Assembly: GCA_913058215.1 (NCBI GenBank)
Contig: CAJXQE010000008.1
Span: forward strand, 1 to 48,253
Direction of reading: 5' to 3'
Length of the DNA: 48,253 nt
From: an uncultured Verrucomicrobiales bacterium
GTDB lineage: Bacteria > Verrucomicrobiota > Verrucomicrobiia > Verrucomicrobiales > DEV007
Below the pieces are notes generated by a model, which saw only the letters and a program-made list of their open reading frames with translations, had not been told where the DNA came from and searched no databases. Each line of letters starts with the position of its first letter. Position 1 is the first letter of the stretch. Positions 28,199-36,059 of this stretch are shown here, piece by piece. Made by a program: the position numbers and the translations under genes.

Positions 28199-28235
28199 AG
28201 CCTCGCCGGGAAACTGGCGGGGTTCTTCTTATTTG
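28199..28235 (+). terminator. Intrinsic terminator after the NmrA-type gene
   Basis: GAGCCTCGCC (28199-28208) pairs with GGCGGGGTTC (28217-28226) over a GGGAAACT loop, with two G-U pairs. The T-rich TTCTTCTTATTT partly overlaps and follows it. It begins 33 bases after the stop codon and closes the MarR/NmrA unit. Confidence 0.7.
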
Positions 28236-28286
28236 TAAACAGGGATCAGCGGGTAGGCAAACGCTCGCTCCGACATTGATCTGGTC

Positions 28287-28526
28287 CTAAGCGCCCGAGC
28301 CCTTATCTCCTTTTTCGAGCCGGGTGGCCCGTTCTTCCGCGCGGAGATCTGAAAGCTCATTGGCAATCAAAATACCTAAGCTGGGGAAGTTCCACATTGT
28401 GGGAGCAATCATTTCAAGTTTCCGTTCCACGGTTAAGTTAAAAGCCTCCGGAAAGGCGCTACGACTGCGGCGACCGACCTTTTTCGCATTCACTGCGGGC
28501 TGGAGAATCAAAGGACGCTTCACCAT
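28287..28526 (-). CDS. Possible small hypothetical protein
   Basis: A 79-residue frame from the ATG at 28526 (also open to 28613) ends EERATRLEKGDKGSGA. Its codons look ordinary for this genome, and residues 30-65 could form helices. It shows no recognised domain, signal or strong ribosome binding site. It lies alone in the 455-base gap between the NmrA-type and MFS genes, so it may be spurious. An overlapping plus-strand frame (28324-28653) looks less protein-like. Confidence 0.3.
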   Translation of the reverse strand: MVKRPLILQPAVNAKKVGRRSRSAFPEAFNLTVERKLEMIAPTMWNFPSLGILIANELSDLRAEERATRLEKGDKGSGA

Positions 28527-28621
28527 GTTCGCCCAATCGGGAGCCACTGATTTTCTCCCTGAAATTACAGAACTTAGACTCTTGCCAGGTCGGAATGAAG
28601 GGGAACAGCCCACCAGACTGA

Positions 28622-29998
28622 ATGCGCCGGATTCAGAGTTGCGCCGAAATTGAAACTATGTTCGGATGGCCATCGTCATTCATGGGAGGAATCGAAAACA
28701 GCACCAAGGCAAAGTCACCGTTCCATCGGTCTGAATACGGAGTGCTGTGGGTTCTCTGGATCACTTATGGTTCCTTTTACTTTTGCCGGACCAATATATC
28801 TGCGGCCATTCCCGGAATCGAAGCAGAATTCGGATTTACCAAAGCCCAGATCGGTTTGATCCTCGGCGGCCTGAAGCTGGCCTACGGATTCGGGCAGCTG
28901 GTGAATGGTCAGCTCGCAGAGAAAATATCGGCCCGGAAGCTGCTTGCTGTGGGGATGCTGGTTTCCGCAGGATTAAATGTCGCCTTTGGAATGGGTGCAG
29001 CCTTGTATTTCCTGATCTTCATCTGGGCCTGCAACGGCTACTTTCAGGCGCTGGGCTGGACTCCATGCATGCGCGTGGCTGCAAACTGGTTTCCGGTCGA
29101 AAAGCGGGGACGAGCTGTCGGCATTATCGGGACCGGCTACCAGGCAACGGCGGCGTTTACCTTTGTCCTTGCCGGATTTTCTGCGCAGTGGTTTGGCTGG
29201 CGTGGGGCTTTGTATGTTCCGGCGGTTCTTTTCGCACTTTGTTGCGTTCACATGCTGATCTTCCTGAAGGAGACTCCGGAGGAAGCCAGCGAAACGGAAG
29301 AAGGTCAGACCCCGGTCGCAAAGCCTGAGAAGACCGGCAGCATCGGACGGAATTTTCTGGTGACCCTGACGAATCCCTGGCTCTGGTTCCTGGCGGTATC
29401 GCTCGGACTACTCAACGCCTGCCGCTATGGATTCCTCGACTGGGGCCTTTCTCACATGATCGAAACTCAAGGTGGAGCAATCGGGAAATCAGCATTGAAG
29501 TATGCGGTTCTCCCTCTTGGTGGAATAGCCGGCGCCTTTCTTTCGGGGTGGGTAACGGATCGCTGGTTCGGCGGTCGTGCCGCACCTGTTATTGTGATTC
29601 TTCTGCTCGCTCTGGCTGGACTCACGCTTCTCTACAGCAAGGCAGTGGTGCCGGGAGGCGGGATGGTTATTCCTATGATCCTGCTCGTCTTAATCGGGTT
29701 TTGTATTTACGGGCCTCAAGTCCTGTTGGTGGGAACAGCGCCGATGGATTTTGCACGAGGCGGGACCGCTGCAGCGGCAGTGGGATTTGTAAATTTCATG
29801 GGCTACATGGGAGCCTTCTCCGGCGATTACGTGACCGGTCATGTTGTAGATTCACATGGCTGGGAAGTCGGCCTGCGATTCTGGGCAGGATGCGCTTTCG
29901 CAGCAGCAATTATCAGCGCCTTCCTGTGGAATCGCAGCGGAGGCGAAAAACCATCTAAAAAAAATGAGAGTAATCTTTATAGGGGCCGGACGCGGTAG
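28622..29998 (+). CDS. MFS transporter, organophosphate:phosphate antiporter (OPA/GlpT)-like
   Basis: The 458-residue frame encodes about 12 membrane helices. The opening VLWITYGSFYFCRTNISAAIPG, then GFTKAQIGLILGG, resembles GlpT/UhpT-type carriers, which exchange organic phosphates for phosphate. The loop after helix 2 (LVNGQLAEKISARKLL) and the block WFPVEKRGRAVGIIGTGYQ are usual MFS signatures. A hydrophilic central loop at about 220-240 separates the two halves. ATG codons at 28658 and 28682 are possible alternative starts; the first 28 residues are not membrane-like. The next gene starts inside its last 35 bases, so the two are co-translated. A phosphorylated or phosphonate substrate is inferred from the family and the neighbouring cytidylyltransferase. 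Confidence 0.78.
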   Translation: MRRIQSCAEIETMFGWPSSFMGGIENSTKAKSPFHRSEYGVLWVLWITYGSFYFCRTNISAAIPGIEAEFGFTKAQIGLILGGLKLAYGFGQLVNGQLAEKISARKLLAVGMLVSAGLNVAFGMGAALYFLIFIWACNGYFQALGWTPCMRVAANWFPVEKRGRAVGIIGTGYQATAAFTFVLAGFSAQWFGWRGALYVPAVLFALCCVHMLIFLKETPEEASETEEGQTPVAKPEKTGSIGRNFLVTLTNPWLWFLAVSLGLLNACRYGFLDWGLSHMIETQGGAIGKSALKYAVLPLGGIAGAFLSGWVTDRWFGGRAAPVIVILLLALAGLTLLYSKAVVPGGGMVIPMILLVLIGFCIYGPQVLLVGTAPMDFARGGTAAAAVGFVNFMGYMGAFSGDYVTGHVVDSHGWEVGLRFWAGCAFAAAIISAFLWNRSGGEKPSKKNESNLYRGRTR

Positions 29999-30722
29999 TC
30001 GGCTCATGCCGACAACGGAAAATGAACCGAAGTGTTTCGCCCGGGTTCAGGGGAAACGGATTCTGGACTGGAATCTCGAAGCCTTCGCTGAGAATGGAGT
30101 CGAGGATATTTGTTTCATCGGAGGCTACCTCATCGACACCGTTCGAAAGGAGTATCCCCACTTCACTTTTCGTCACAATGATGACTGGGCGAATAACAAT
30201 ATTCTGGCCTCTTTGATGTATGCGGAGGATCTGATGGATCAGCCCTTCATCTGTTGCTATTCCGATACGCTTTATTCCTCGAATTTAATCTCCGGGATAC
30301 TGGCGAGCGAGCACGACATCACTTTGTCAGCCGATACGGGATGGGTAGAGCGTTACAAGGACCGGACTGAGCACCCTGCCGATGACGCTGAAAAGATCAC
30401 GGTTCAGAATGGAGTCGTCACCCGGATTCATCGGGAAATTAAACCGGAGGAAGCCTGGGGTGAATACACCGGCGTGGCTCGATTTTCGGTCAAAGGTGCC
30501 GACTTTTTAAAGCGTCAGTTCGCCCAATGCCATGCGGAATTTTCCGGGAAACCTTTTCGGGAGGCTGCGGTATTTGAGAAGGCTTACCTGATTCATTTGT
30601 TACAGGATATGGTCGAGGATGGCGTGGAGATGCGCCATACCGATACGGCCAACGAATATATAGAAATCGATACTCAGCAGGATTTCGAATACGCTCAAAC
30701 CAACTGGAAAGACCAATCATGA
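29964..30722 (+). CDS. Nucleotidyltransferase, phosphocholine/phosphonate cytidylyltransferase-like
   Basis: The ATG at 29964 gives 252 residues beginning MRVIFIGAGRGSRLMPTTEN. This is the nucleotide-binding loop of sugar-phosphate and LicC-type nucleotidyltransferases, with the catalytic lysine at 23 (PKCF). WANNNILASLMYA and CYSDTLYS (metal-site Asp101) resemble the LicC/PntC branch, which makes CDP-choline or CDP-aminoethylphosphonate. The reading frame is open further upstream, inside the MFS gene, but that part is unlike the family. The gene overlaps the transporter by 35 bases and the MetE-like gene by four. CTP and a small phosphorylated alcohol or phosphonate are inferred substrates; a sugar phosphate is the main alternative. 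Confidence 0.75.
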   Translation: MRVIFIGAGRGSRLMPTTENEPKCFARVQGKRILDWNLEAFAENGVEDICFIGGYLIDTVRKEYPHFTFRHNDDWANNNILASLMYAEDLMDQPFICCYSDTLYSSNLISGILASEHDITLSADTGWVERYKDRTEHPADDAEKITVQNGVVTRIHREIKPEEAWGEYTGVARFSVKGADFLKRQFAQCHAEFSGKPFREAAVFEKAYLIHLLQDMVEDGVEMRHTDTANEYIEIDTQQDFEYAQTNWKDQS

Positions 30723-31789
30723 ATTCATCAAAATTGTTTCCAACTTCTGTCGTCGGTTCGATGCCGAGGCCCGACTTTGTTAAAGATCTGATCTTTGGCG
30801 ATGACGAGGTATCCGCGGAAGACAGGCAGAACCGAATGGACGCCGCGATTCGCTATGTGGTTGCTCTTCAGGAGCAGGCGGGGATCGATGTGATTACCGA
30901 CGGGGAGTGGCGCCGAAAATCCTACATCGGGGTGATTGCCGAACTGGCTCATGGATTCGAGTTGAGCACCAACCCGTCCGATGGTCGCCCCATGACGGTG
31001 GTGGTGGATAAGCTGTCCCCGAAAACCCCGGGCTTCATCGCCCGGGAAATCCAATTTGTGCAGTCCATCACCAGCAAGAAAATCAAGGCAACGGTTCCTT
31101 CTCCGGCATTGTTGGGTGAGCGCATGTGGGATCCTGACAAGTCCTCTCACGCTTACCCGGATCGCGATGATTTCGTTCGAGATTGCGTTCCGATTTTGCG
31201 TCGCGAGGTTGAGCTTTTGATTGAAGCGGGAGCGGATATTATCCAGATCGATGATCCTCACCTTTGTCTCTTTGTCGACTCCGAGGTCAGGGCTGGATAC
31301 GATGATCCTGACAAAGCCGCCGATTTTGCCGTGGAAGTGGTAAACGGAATTATCGAAGGGACGGGAGATGCGAAATTTGCCGAGCATCTTTGTCGACGGG
31401 CCGGTGGTCGTGCCCGTGGAGAAGTGGGACACCAGGGAGGGTTCGATGCGATCCTCGACCAACTGAACCGACTCAAGGTCGATCATTTGACGATGGAATT
31501 CACCACCCCGGGTGCCGGTGATTTTGAAGTGTTAAAAAATCTGCGTGAAGACCTCGAAATCGGCCTCGGTTGTGTGGACGTGACTCCCGGTCAGATTGAT
31601 TCTTCGGAAGTGATTGCCGACCGCGTCCGACAGGCCGCCAATGTGATTGATCCGAAGCGAATCACGCTGAATCCGGATTGCGGTTTTGCCCCCGGTTCGG
31701 GTGCAACAGTGCCAGTCGACGAGGCTTATCAGAAATTGCGCAACGAGGCTGCAGCAGCGGCCATCCTCCGGAAGGAGTTTGGTGGTTAG
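30719..31789 (+). CDS. MetE C-terminal-like (cobalamin-independent) zinc methyltransferase
   Basis: The 356-residue product corresponds to the catalytic half of cobalamin-independent methionine synthase. It starts FPTSVVGSMPRP, a common opening of core-only MetE homologues. The zinc ligands are present: H223-x-C225, E260 and C321 (NPDCGF). QIDDPHL at 177-183 is the substrate-side Asp motif. The duplicated N-terminal half of true MetE is absent, so a methyltransferase acting on another thiol or methyl donor is as likely as methionine synthesis. It overlaps the cytidylyltransferase stop as ATGA and is the last gene of the operon. Confidence 0.8.
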   Translation: MNSSKLFPTSVVGSMPRPDFVKDLIFGDDEVSAEDRQNRMDAAIRYVVALQEQAGIDVITDGEWRRKSYIGVIAELAHGFELSTNPSDGRPMTVVVDKLSPKTPGFIAREIQFVQSITSKKIKATVPSPALLGERMWDPDKSSHAYPDRDDFVRDCVPILRREVELLIEAGADIIQIDDPHLCLFVDSEVRAGYDDPDKAADFAVEVVNGIIEGTGDAKFAEHLCRRAGGRARGEVGHQGGFDAILDQLNRLKVDHLTMEFTTPGAGDFEVLKNLREDLEIGLGCVDVTPGQIDSSEVIADRVRQAANVIDPKRITLNPDCGFAPGSGATVPVDEAYQKLRNEAAAAAILRKEFGG

Positions 31790-31869
31790 GATAGGATTTG
31801 GGTTGCTGTGAAATTGCCGCTGCGGCGGTATTGATGCAAGAGCAAGCAGATGGTTCGCCTTACCATTAA

Positions 31870-31973
31870 GGGCGAATCGTCACGGGATCCTGTAGGCTGG
31901 GCGCTCCGCCCGGCGTTCTAATTTTTACCGCGAAGCGGGCTGCCAGCGATTTGGGTCCAGGGGCGATTCGCCC
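31870..31973. repeat. Nested inverted repeat, REP/MITE-like
   Basis: GGGCGAATCG (31870-31879) and its exact complement CGATTCGCCC (31964-31973) bracket about 84 bases. Inside are a strong hairpin GCTGGGCG-CTC-CGCCCGGC (31896-31914) and a smaller one CCGC-GAA-GCGG (31928-31938). The right arm is itself part of the palindrome GGGCGATTCGCCC. No gene is present in 31790-32056. A dispersed palindromic repeat is possible; no second copy was found in this window. Confidence 0.45.
31896..31926 (+). terminator. Candidate terminator of the MFS/cytidylyltransferase/MetE-like operon
   Basis: An eight-pair GC-rich stem with a CTC loop is followed by GTTCTAATTTTT. It stands 106 bases after the last stop codon of the operon. 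It also forms the central hairpin of the nested repeat, so termination may be a by-product. Confidence 0.4.
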
Positions 31974-32056
31974 GGCACTTAGCCAGACGAAGATTGGAAA
32001 CCCCAAAACCCATTCGGGCCGGGCCCTCCTTCACTGGAGGGCTGAATCGACAGAGT

Positions 32057-32347
32057 CTATTCCACATGCGTCATTTCATGGAGCGTGAAACTCTCCACTG
32101 CTCCTTCGGTCGCGGCTGCGTAATCTTTCAGATGCTGCTGCTCCATGTGTGCCAGCCAAAGTTCACGGGATTCCCAGTTTTCGAAGAAGAGAAAATGAGC
32201 AGGGTCTTCATTGTCCTGGTGGAGGTCGTAGTTGATGCAGCCCTCTTCCGCAAGAGTGGGGGCGATGATCTTCTGCAGCTCAGCTTTTACCAGATCGACT
32301 TGGTCCGGCTTGGCAAAAATGTTGGCGACGATGGTGAGTTTTGACAT
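32057..32347 (-). CDS. Putative quinol monooxygenase (ABM domain)
   Basis: This 96-residue cytoplasmic protein fits the antibiotic-biosynthesis-monooxygenase fold. It opens KLTIVANIFAKPDQVDLVKAEL, has the core GCINYDLHQDNEDPAHFLFFENWES and closes LAHMEQQHLKDY. This is the usual layout and length of YgiN-like proteins. Such proteins oxidise quinols or act on small aromatic or heme-like molecules. It is a single gene convergent to the preceding operon and divergent from the sulfatase. Confidence 0.8.
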   Translation of the reverse strand: MSKLTIVANIFAKPDQVDLVKAELQKIIAPTLAEEGCINYDLHQDNEDPAHFLFFENWESRELWLAHMEQQHLKDYAAATEGAVESFTLHEMTHVE

Positions 32348-32594
32348 GAGATGGTGGGTGTATCTGAAATTTGGAAAAGGACGATGTAACAGGGTTTGGT
32401 CTTTGGTTCAACACTATTGGACGATTGCGGGGGGCGTGAAGAATGTAACTTTCTCCGCTAGTTGAAAATGGGGAATGCGCTACGAACCCATCAGAGGAAT
32501 GGAGTCAATGAAAAGCAGTGTGAACCGCCGGGACGCAGTTTTCATATTCAAGATCATGGGCTACTCTTTGTCCTGTCCCCGTTCGAAGAACCCC

Positions 32595-34148
32595 ATGAGA
32601 ATAACAAAATTCACCCTGCCTTTCTTCTTGATCCTGCTGACTTCCGCCGTCTCGCAAACTGTTTCCGCAGCCGACAAATCAACACCTCCCAATATCCTGA
32701 TTATCCTCGCCGACGACATGGGGTACGGCGATGTCGCCGCCCTCAATCCGGACAGCAGAATTCCGACTCCGAACTTGGACCAACTCGCAAGTGAAGGTTT
32801 GACTTTTACCGACGGCCACTCATCGGGCTCATACTGCGTACCTTCTCGCTACGGCCTTCTGACCGGTCGCTACATGTGGCGGACGCGCCTGGGATCGGGT
32901 GGGAATCTCGCCAATTTGGGTGGAACTCTAATTGAGCCCGGGCGGAAAACGATGGCCAATGTGTTGCGGGGTGCTGGATACTACACAGGGCTGGTTGGCA
33001 AATGGCATCAGGGAATCGATTGGAAGCTGCGCAAGGAAAGCGAAACCGAGCGGCAGATTATTCGTGTCGATCGCAACTACCAGGATTTTTCCAAAATCGA
33101 TTTTGCTTCTCCGGCCCTGAAAGGTCCTGCTGACTACGGATTCGATACTTCCTTTGGGACCGCCGGATCTGCGGAGATGAACCCTGCCACATTTATTAAG
33201 AACAATCGGGCGGCTGTTGTTCCTACGATCTCTTCTGAGGATGCGCTAAAAAGGAACGGCGAGTGGTATGGCCGGGATGACAACATCATTGCCGAGGGAT
33301 ACACCATGGATCGCCTCGTCCCGATACTCTCTGACAAGGCCTGCGAATTCGTTGAGACGGCAGTCCGCACCCGCCCCGATCAGCCGTTTTTCCTCTACTA
33401 CGCGATGACGACTCCGCACAATCCGATCGTGCCGAATCCGGAATTCGTCGGAAAAAGCCGCGCCGGGACTTACGGAGATTTTGTCGTCGAACTTGATCAC
33501 CATGTTGGCAGGATTCTGGACAAGCTGGTCGAACTCGGGATTGATAAGAACACCCTCGTCCTTTTCACCAGCGACAACGGACCGGTCAATCGCACCAGGG
33601 GCTACCATGAAAAATGGGTTCGGGGAGACACCGCTGTCTATGGACAGGACAGCAACGGCCCGTTCCGCGGTTGGAAGGGTGGACTGGAAGAGGGCGGGCA
33701 TCGTGTACCCTTCCTCGTCCGCTGGCCTGAAAAGATTAAACCGGGCGGGACTTGTTCCACGGCGATTCAGTTTACGGATGTGATCCCTACTTTAGCGGAA
33801 ATGTTAGAGGTCGATCTGGACAAGGATACCGCTGAAGACGGCGAAAGTTTTTATCCGTCGCTGACGGGAGGAGTCCAGCCAGCATCTTTCAGTGAGGAGA
33901 TTGTGCACAATCAGAGCAATGGAACTTTCGCCATTCGGCAGGGGAGTTTTAAGCTGACGGTGAATGGTCCGAAGAGTACGGAAGAAATATTGGACGCCGC
34001 CTTCCCGGTGTCATCCTTTGTGCTTTATGACCTGAGCAAGGATATCGAGGAGACCACGGACATTTCCAGCGAGTATTCGGAAAAGGTGATGTCGATGCAT
34101 CACCTGCTGAAAAAGTTTGTCCGGGAAGGTCGGAGCGATGGGCGTTGA
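32595..34148 (+). CDS. Cys-type (S1) sulfatase, exported
   Basis: The ATG at 32595 gives 517 residues with a signal peptide (KFTLPFFLILLTSAVSQTVSA). The frame is open upstream to 32475, but that extension is not signal-like. NILIILADDMGYGD at 33-46 carries the calcium-binding Asp40 and Asp41. The maturation motif C-V-P-S-R begins at Cys81, which would be converted to formylglycine, followed by GLLTGRYMWRT. Further blocks are GLVGKWHQG, TTPHNPIVP and LFTSDNGP. It would remove sulfate esters from glycans or similar compounds outside the cytoplasm. No formylglycine-generating or anSME maturase gene is in the window. Confidence 0.9.
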   Translation: MRITKFTLPFFLILLTSAVSQTVSAADKSTPPNILIILADDMGYGDVAALNPDSRIPTPNLDQLASEGLTFTDGHSSGSYCVPSRYGLLTGRYMWRTRLGSGGNLANLGGTLIEPGRKTMANVLRGAGYYTGLVGKWHQGIDWKLRKESETERQIIRVDRNYQDFSKIDFASPALKGPADYGFDTSFGTAGSAEMNPATFIKNNRAAVVPTISSEDALKRNGEWYGRDDNIIAEGYTMDRLVPILSDKACEFVETAVRTRPDQPFFLYYAMTTPHNPIVPNPEFVGKSRAGTYGDFVVELDHHVGRILDKLVELGIDKNTLVLFTSDNGPVNRTRGYHEKWVRGDTAVYGQDSNGPFRGWKGGLEEGGHRVPFLVRWPEKIKPGGTCSTAIQFTDVIPTLAEMLEVDLDKDTAEDGESFYPSLTGGVQPASFSEEIVHNQSNGTFAIRQGSFKLTVNGPKSTEEILDAAFPVSSFVLYDLSKDIEETTDISSEYSEKVMSMHHLLKKFVREGRSDGR

Positions 34149-34547
34149 TTTTCCGTGGCTCCGCAAGCGCCTGGAGGTGGAGCTTCGAATGAATCGACTG
34201 AAGTTCGATTCTACGGTGGGAACTCTTGAGGATTTCGTTTCCTGAATCTTCTAATTGAGCAACTACGTCCCTTGGAAAGGAATTGCGATTCGTGAACATG
34301 GAACTTTTGATTCAAAGGAAGAAATAGGAACTGTGGAAAAGGCTTTCGAAAAGGTGATCAGGAAGCTTCGATCAAAACTTGCGCAGTGATTTGGGTCGCT
34401 CAAAGAGAAGGAATTGAATCAGTTTGTCAACTGACCCCGGCATCCCAAAAACCGGCCCCGCATGCTTCCGGTGACTTTGCCGTTTACAGGTGTTCTGCAT
34501 TTCGCCAGCCTAAGCGAGATACAAGGCACCGCAGGACCACCTCAAAC
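34149..34547. other. Intergenic region, sulfatase to DUF1501
   Basis: About 400 bases without a recognised gene. It holds the possible 44-residue frame at 34255-34389 and a 35-residue frame starting inside the sulfatase stop region (34138-34245), which is too short to support. An in-frame extension of the DUF1501 gene up to 34462 lacks signal or family similarity. Confidence 0.35.
34255..34389 (+). CDS. Possible 44-residue hypothetical protein
   Basis: A TTG-started frame encodes a short, highly charged peptide. Its second half (EEIGTVEKAFEKVIRKLRSKL) would form an amphipathic helix. No domain is recognised. Its composition looks like the C-terminal end of a real protein, so it could be a gene remnant. 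Upstream sequence in the same frame is blocked by a stop. The weak start and the lack of a ribosome binding site keep confidence low. Confidence 0.25.
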   Translation: MSNYVPWKGIAIREHGTFDSKEEIGTVEKAFEKVIRKLRSKLAQ

Positions 34548-34556
34548 AGGAAAGGG
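34548..34556 (+). promoter_or_regulatory. Ribosome binding site fixing the DUF1501 start
   Basis: AGGAAAGGG stands seven bases before the ATG at 34564. It is one of the few clear Shine-Dalgarno sites in the window. It favours this start over the longer frame opening at 34462. Confidence 0.7.
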
Positions 34557-34563
34557 TTTTACC

Positions 34564-35973
34564 ATGAAGAGTAAAGAAAGTATATCGCGTCGTCAGCTGC
34601 TTCAAGCGGGTACTCTCGGGGCACTCAACCTGGGTGTCCCCGGTTTGGTCATGGGAACAGATGACCAAGACGTCTCTGGCAACGCGATCTCCTCGAAAAA
34701 GTCCTGCATCTTCATCCTCTTGGCCGGCGGTCCCAGCCACCTCGACACCTGGGATCTCAAGCCCGACGCCCCGTCAGAATTCAGAGGACCCTACAATCCG
34801 ATTTCCACCAAGGTGCCCGGCATGCAAATCAGCGAGCTGCATCCGGAGTTGGCAAAGGTAACTGACCAATTCTGCCTGATCCGCTCGATGCATCACCCGG
34901 GACCGATCAGTAATCACTTCGATGCGATGCACAACCTGCTCAGCGGGCAATATGTCGAGCGAGTCAATCAGGGAGTCCCGGACGACTCGCCCTACATTGG
35001 CTCCGTGGTGGCCAAGCATCTTCCCAGTGCCCGAAATATGGTTTCCAACGCGTGGCTCATGAAGTGCGTTGGTCCTCCCGTGTTTTGTGCGCCGAATATT
35101 GGAACGGGAGGATATCTCGGATCTTCCTATGCCCCGGTTTTTGTTGGGTCAGCAGAGAACAACCCTTCCATGCCGGAATTCAAACCGCCTCCGATCTACG
35201 ACGCGGTTGACCAAGATCGACTGAGTGATCGCTGCGATCTACTGAAGGGGATAGAGTCTGATGTCCTCGAAAATCAAGCCATTGGCAAAGACTGGAACTC
35301 ACTTCGCGAAATGGCCTTTGATGGAATGACGCGGCCCGAAGGGCGGAAGGCTTTCGAAATGGATCGGGAACCGACAGCGGTCCGTGAACGGTATGGAATG
35401 CATCCGATTGGCCAGAACCTTCTCCTGGCCCGCCGCATGGTGGAATCGGGAGTTCGTTTTGTCACCGTAAATGGCTGGACCGGTGCAGCGACTTCGGAGA
35501 AGAAAGGTCCCCCGAGTTCCAGCTGGGACATGCATGGTGGTCACATGGGCATGGGGAATGCATTCGGTAGCGGTTCCTACGGAATGGGTTGGTGCCTTCC
35601 CCGTCTTGACCAGTCACTCTCCGCTCTCCTTACTGACCTGAAGGATCGGGGCCTGATGGACGACACTCTCGTAGTTTGCATGGGCGAATTTGGACGCTCT
35701 CCGAAAATTCAGACAAAGGGACCTCCAGGACGAATTCACTGGCCCAAGTGTTTTTCGGCTATCCTGGCAGGAGGCGGGATTCGCGGTGGCGCAGTCTACG
35801 GCGAGTCCGACAAATACGGTATGGATCCGATCGACAATCCGGTAACCCCGCAGGATCTTCACGCGACGGTTCTTCACTCCCTTGGCGTTCCCTTGTTCGA
35901 TCCCACGGCGAATACCGGATTGAGCCGTGCCCAATTTTCCACGGGCAAGCCGGTCCTGGATTTGTTTGGATAA
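34564..35973 (+). CDS. DUF1501 protein with twin-arginine signal (second copy)
   Basis: The 469-residue product starts with a Tat-like leader (SRRQLLQAGTLGALNLG). The DUF1501 opening CIFILLAGGPSHLDTWDLKPDAPSEFRGPYNPI follows in two blocks. The C-terminal half has VVCMGEFGRSPKIQ and HWPKCFSAILAGGGI, which belong to the sulfatase/alkaline-phosphatase-like core. It differs clearly from the copy at 12782, so it is not a recent duplicate. Its usual DUF1549/DUF1553 cytochrome partner is absent. The upstream gene is a sulfatase and the downstream gene an SHD1 protein. Function unknown. Confidence 0.87.
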   Translation: MKSKESISRRQLLQAGTLGALNLGVPGLVMGTDDQDVSGNAISSKKSCIFILLAGGPSHLDTWDLKPDAPSEFRGPYNPISTKVPGMQISELHPELAKVTDQFCLIRSMHHPGPISNHFDAMHNLLSGQYVERVNQGVPDDSPYIGSVVAKHLPSARNMVSNAWLMKCVGPPVFCAPNIGTGGYLGSSYAPVFVGSAENNPSMPEFKPPPIYDAVDQDRLSDRCDLLKGIESDVLENQAIGKDWNSLREMAFDGMTRPEGRKAFEMDREPTAVRERYGMHPIGQNLLLARRMVESGVRFVTVNGWTGAATSEKKGPPSSSWDMHGGHMGMGNAFGSGSYGMGWCLPRLDQSLSALLTDLKDRGLMDDTLVVCMGEFGRSPKIQTKGPPGRIHWPKCFSAILAGGGIRGGAVYGESDKYGMDPIDNPVTPQDLHATVLHSLGVPLFDPTANTGLSRAQFSTGKPVLDLFG

Positions 35974-36059
35974 GAGCTAGCTCCTAGCAAAGCAATATTC
36001 CCGGAAGCCTTTTTAGTTTTTCTCCCAGCCCGACGCCTTGTACCAATAGAATTTGAGAG

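Noticed and set aside
30728..31486. 252-residue minus-strand open frame
   Set aside because: Antisense to the MetE-like gene whose zinc ligands are intact.
35971..35988. GCTAG-CTC-CTAGC hairpin as terminator after the second DUF1501 gene
   Set aside because: The stem has only five pairs and is followed by AAAGCAAT rather than a T-run.
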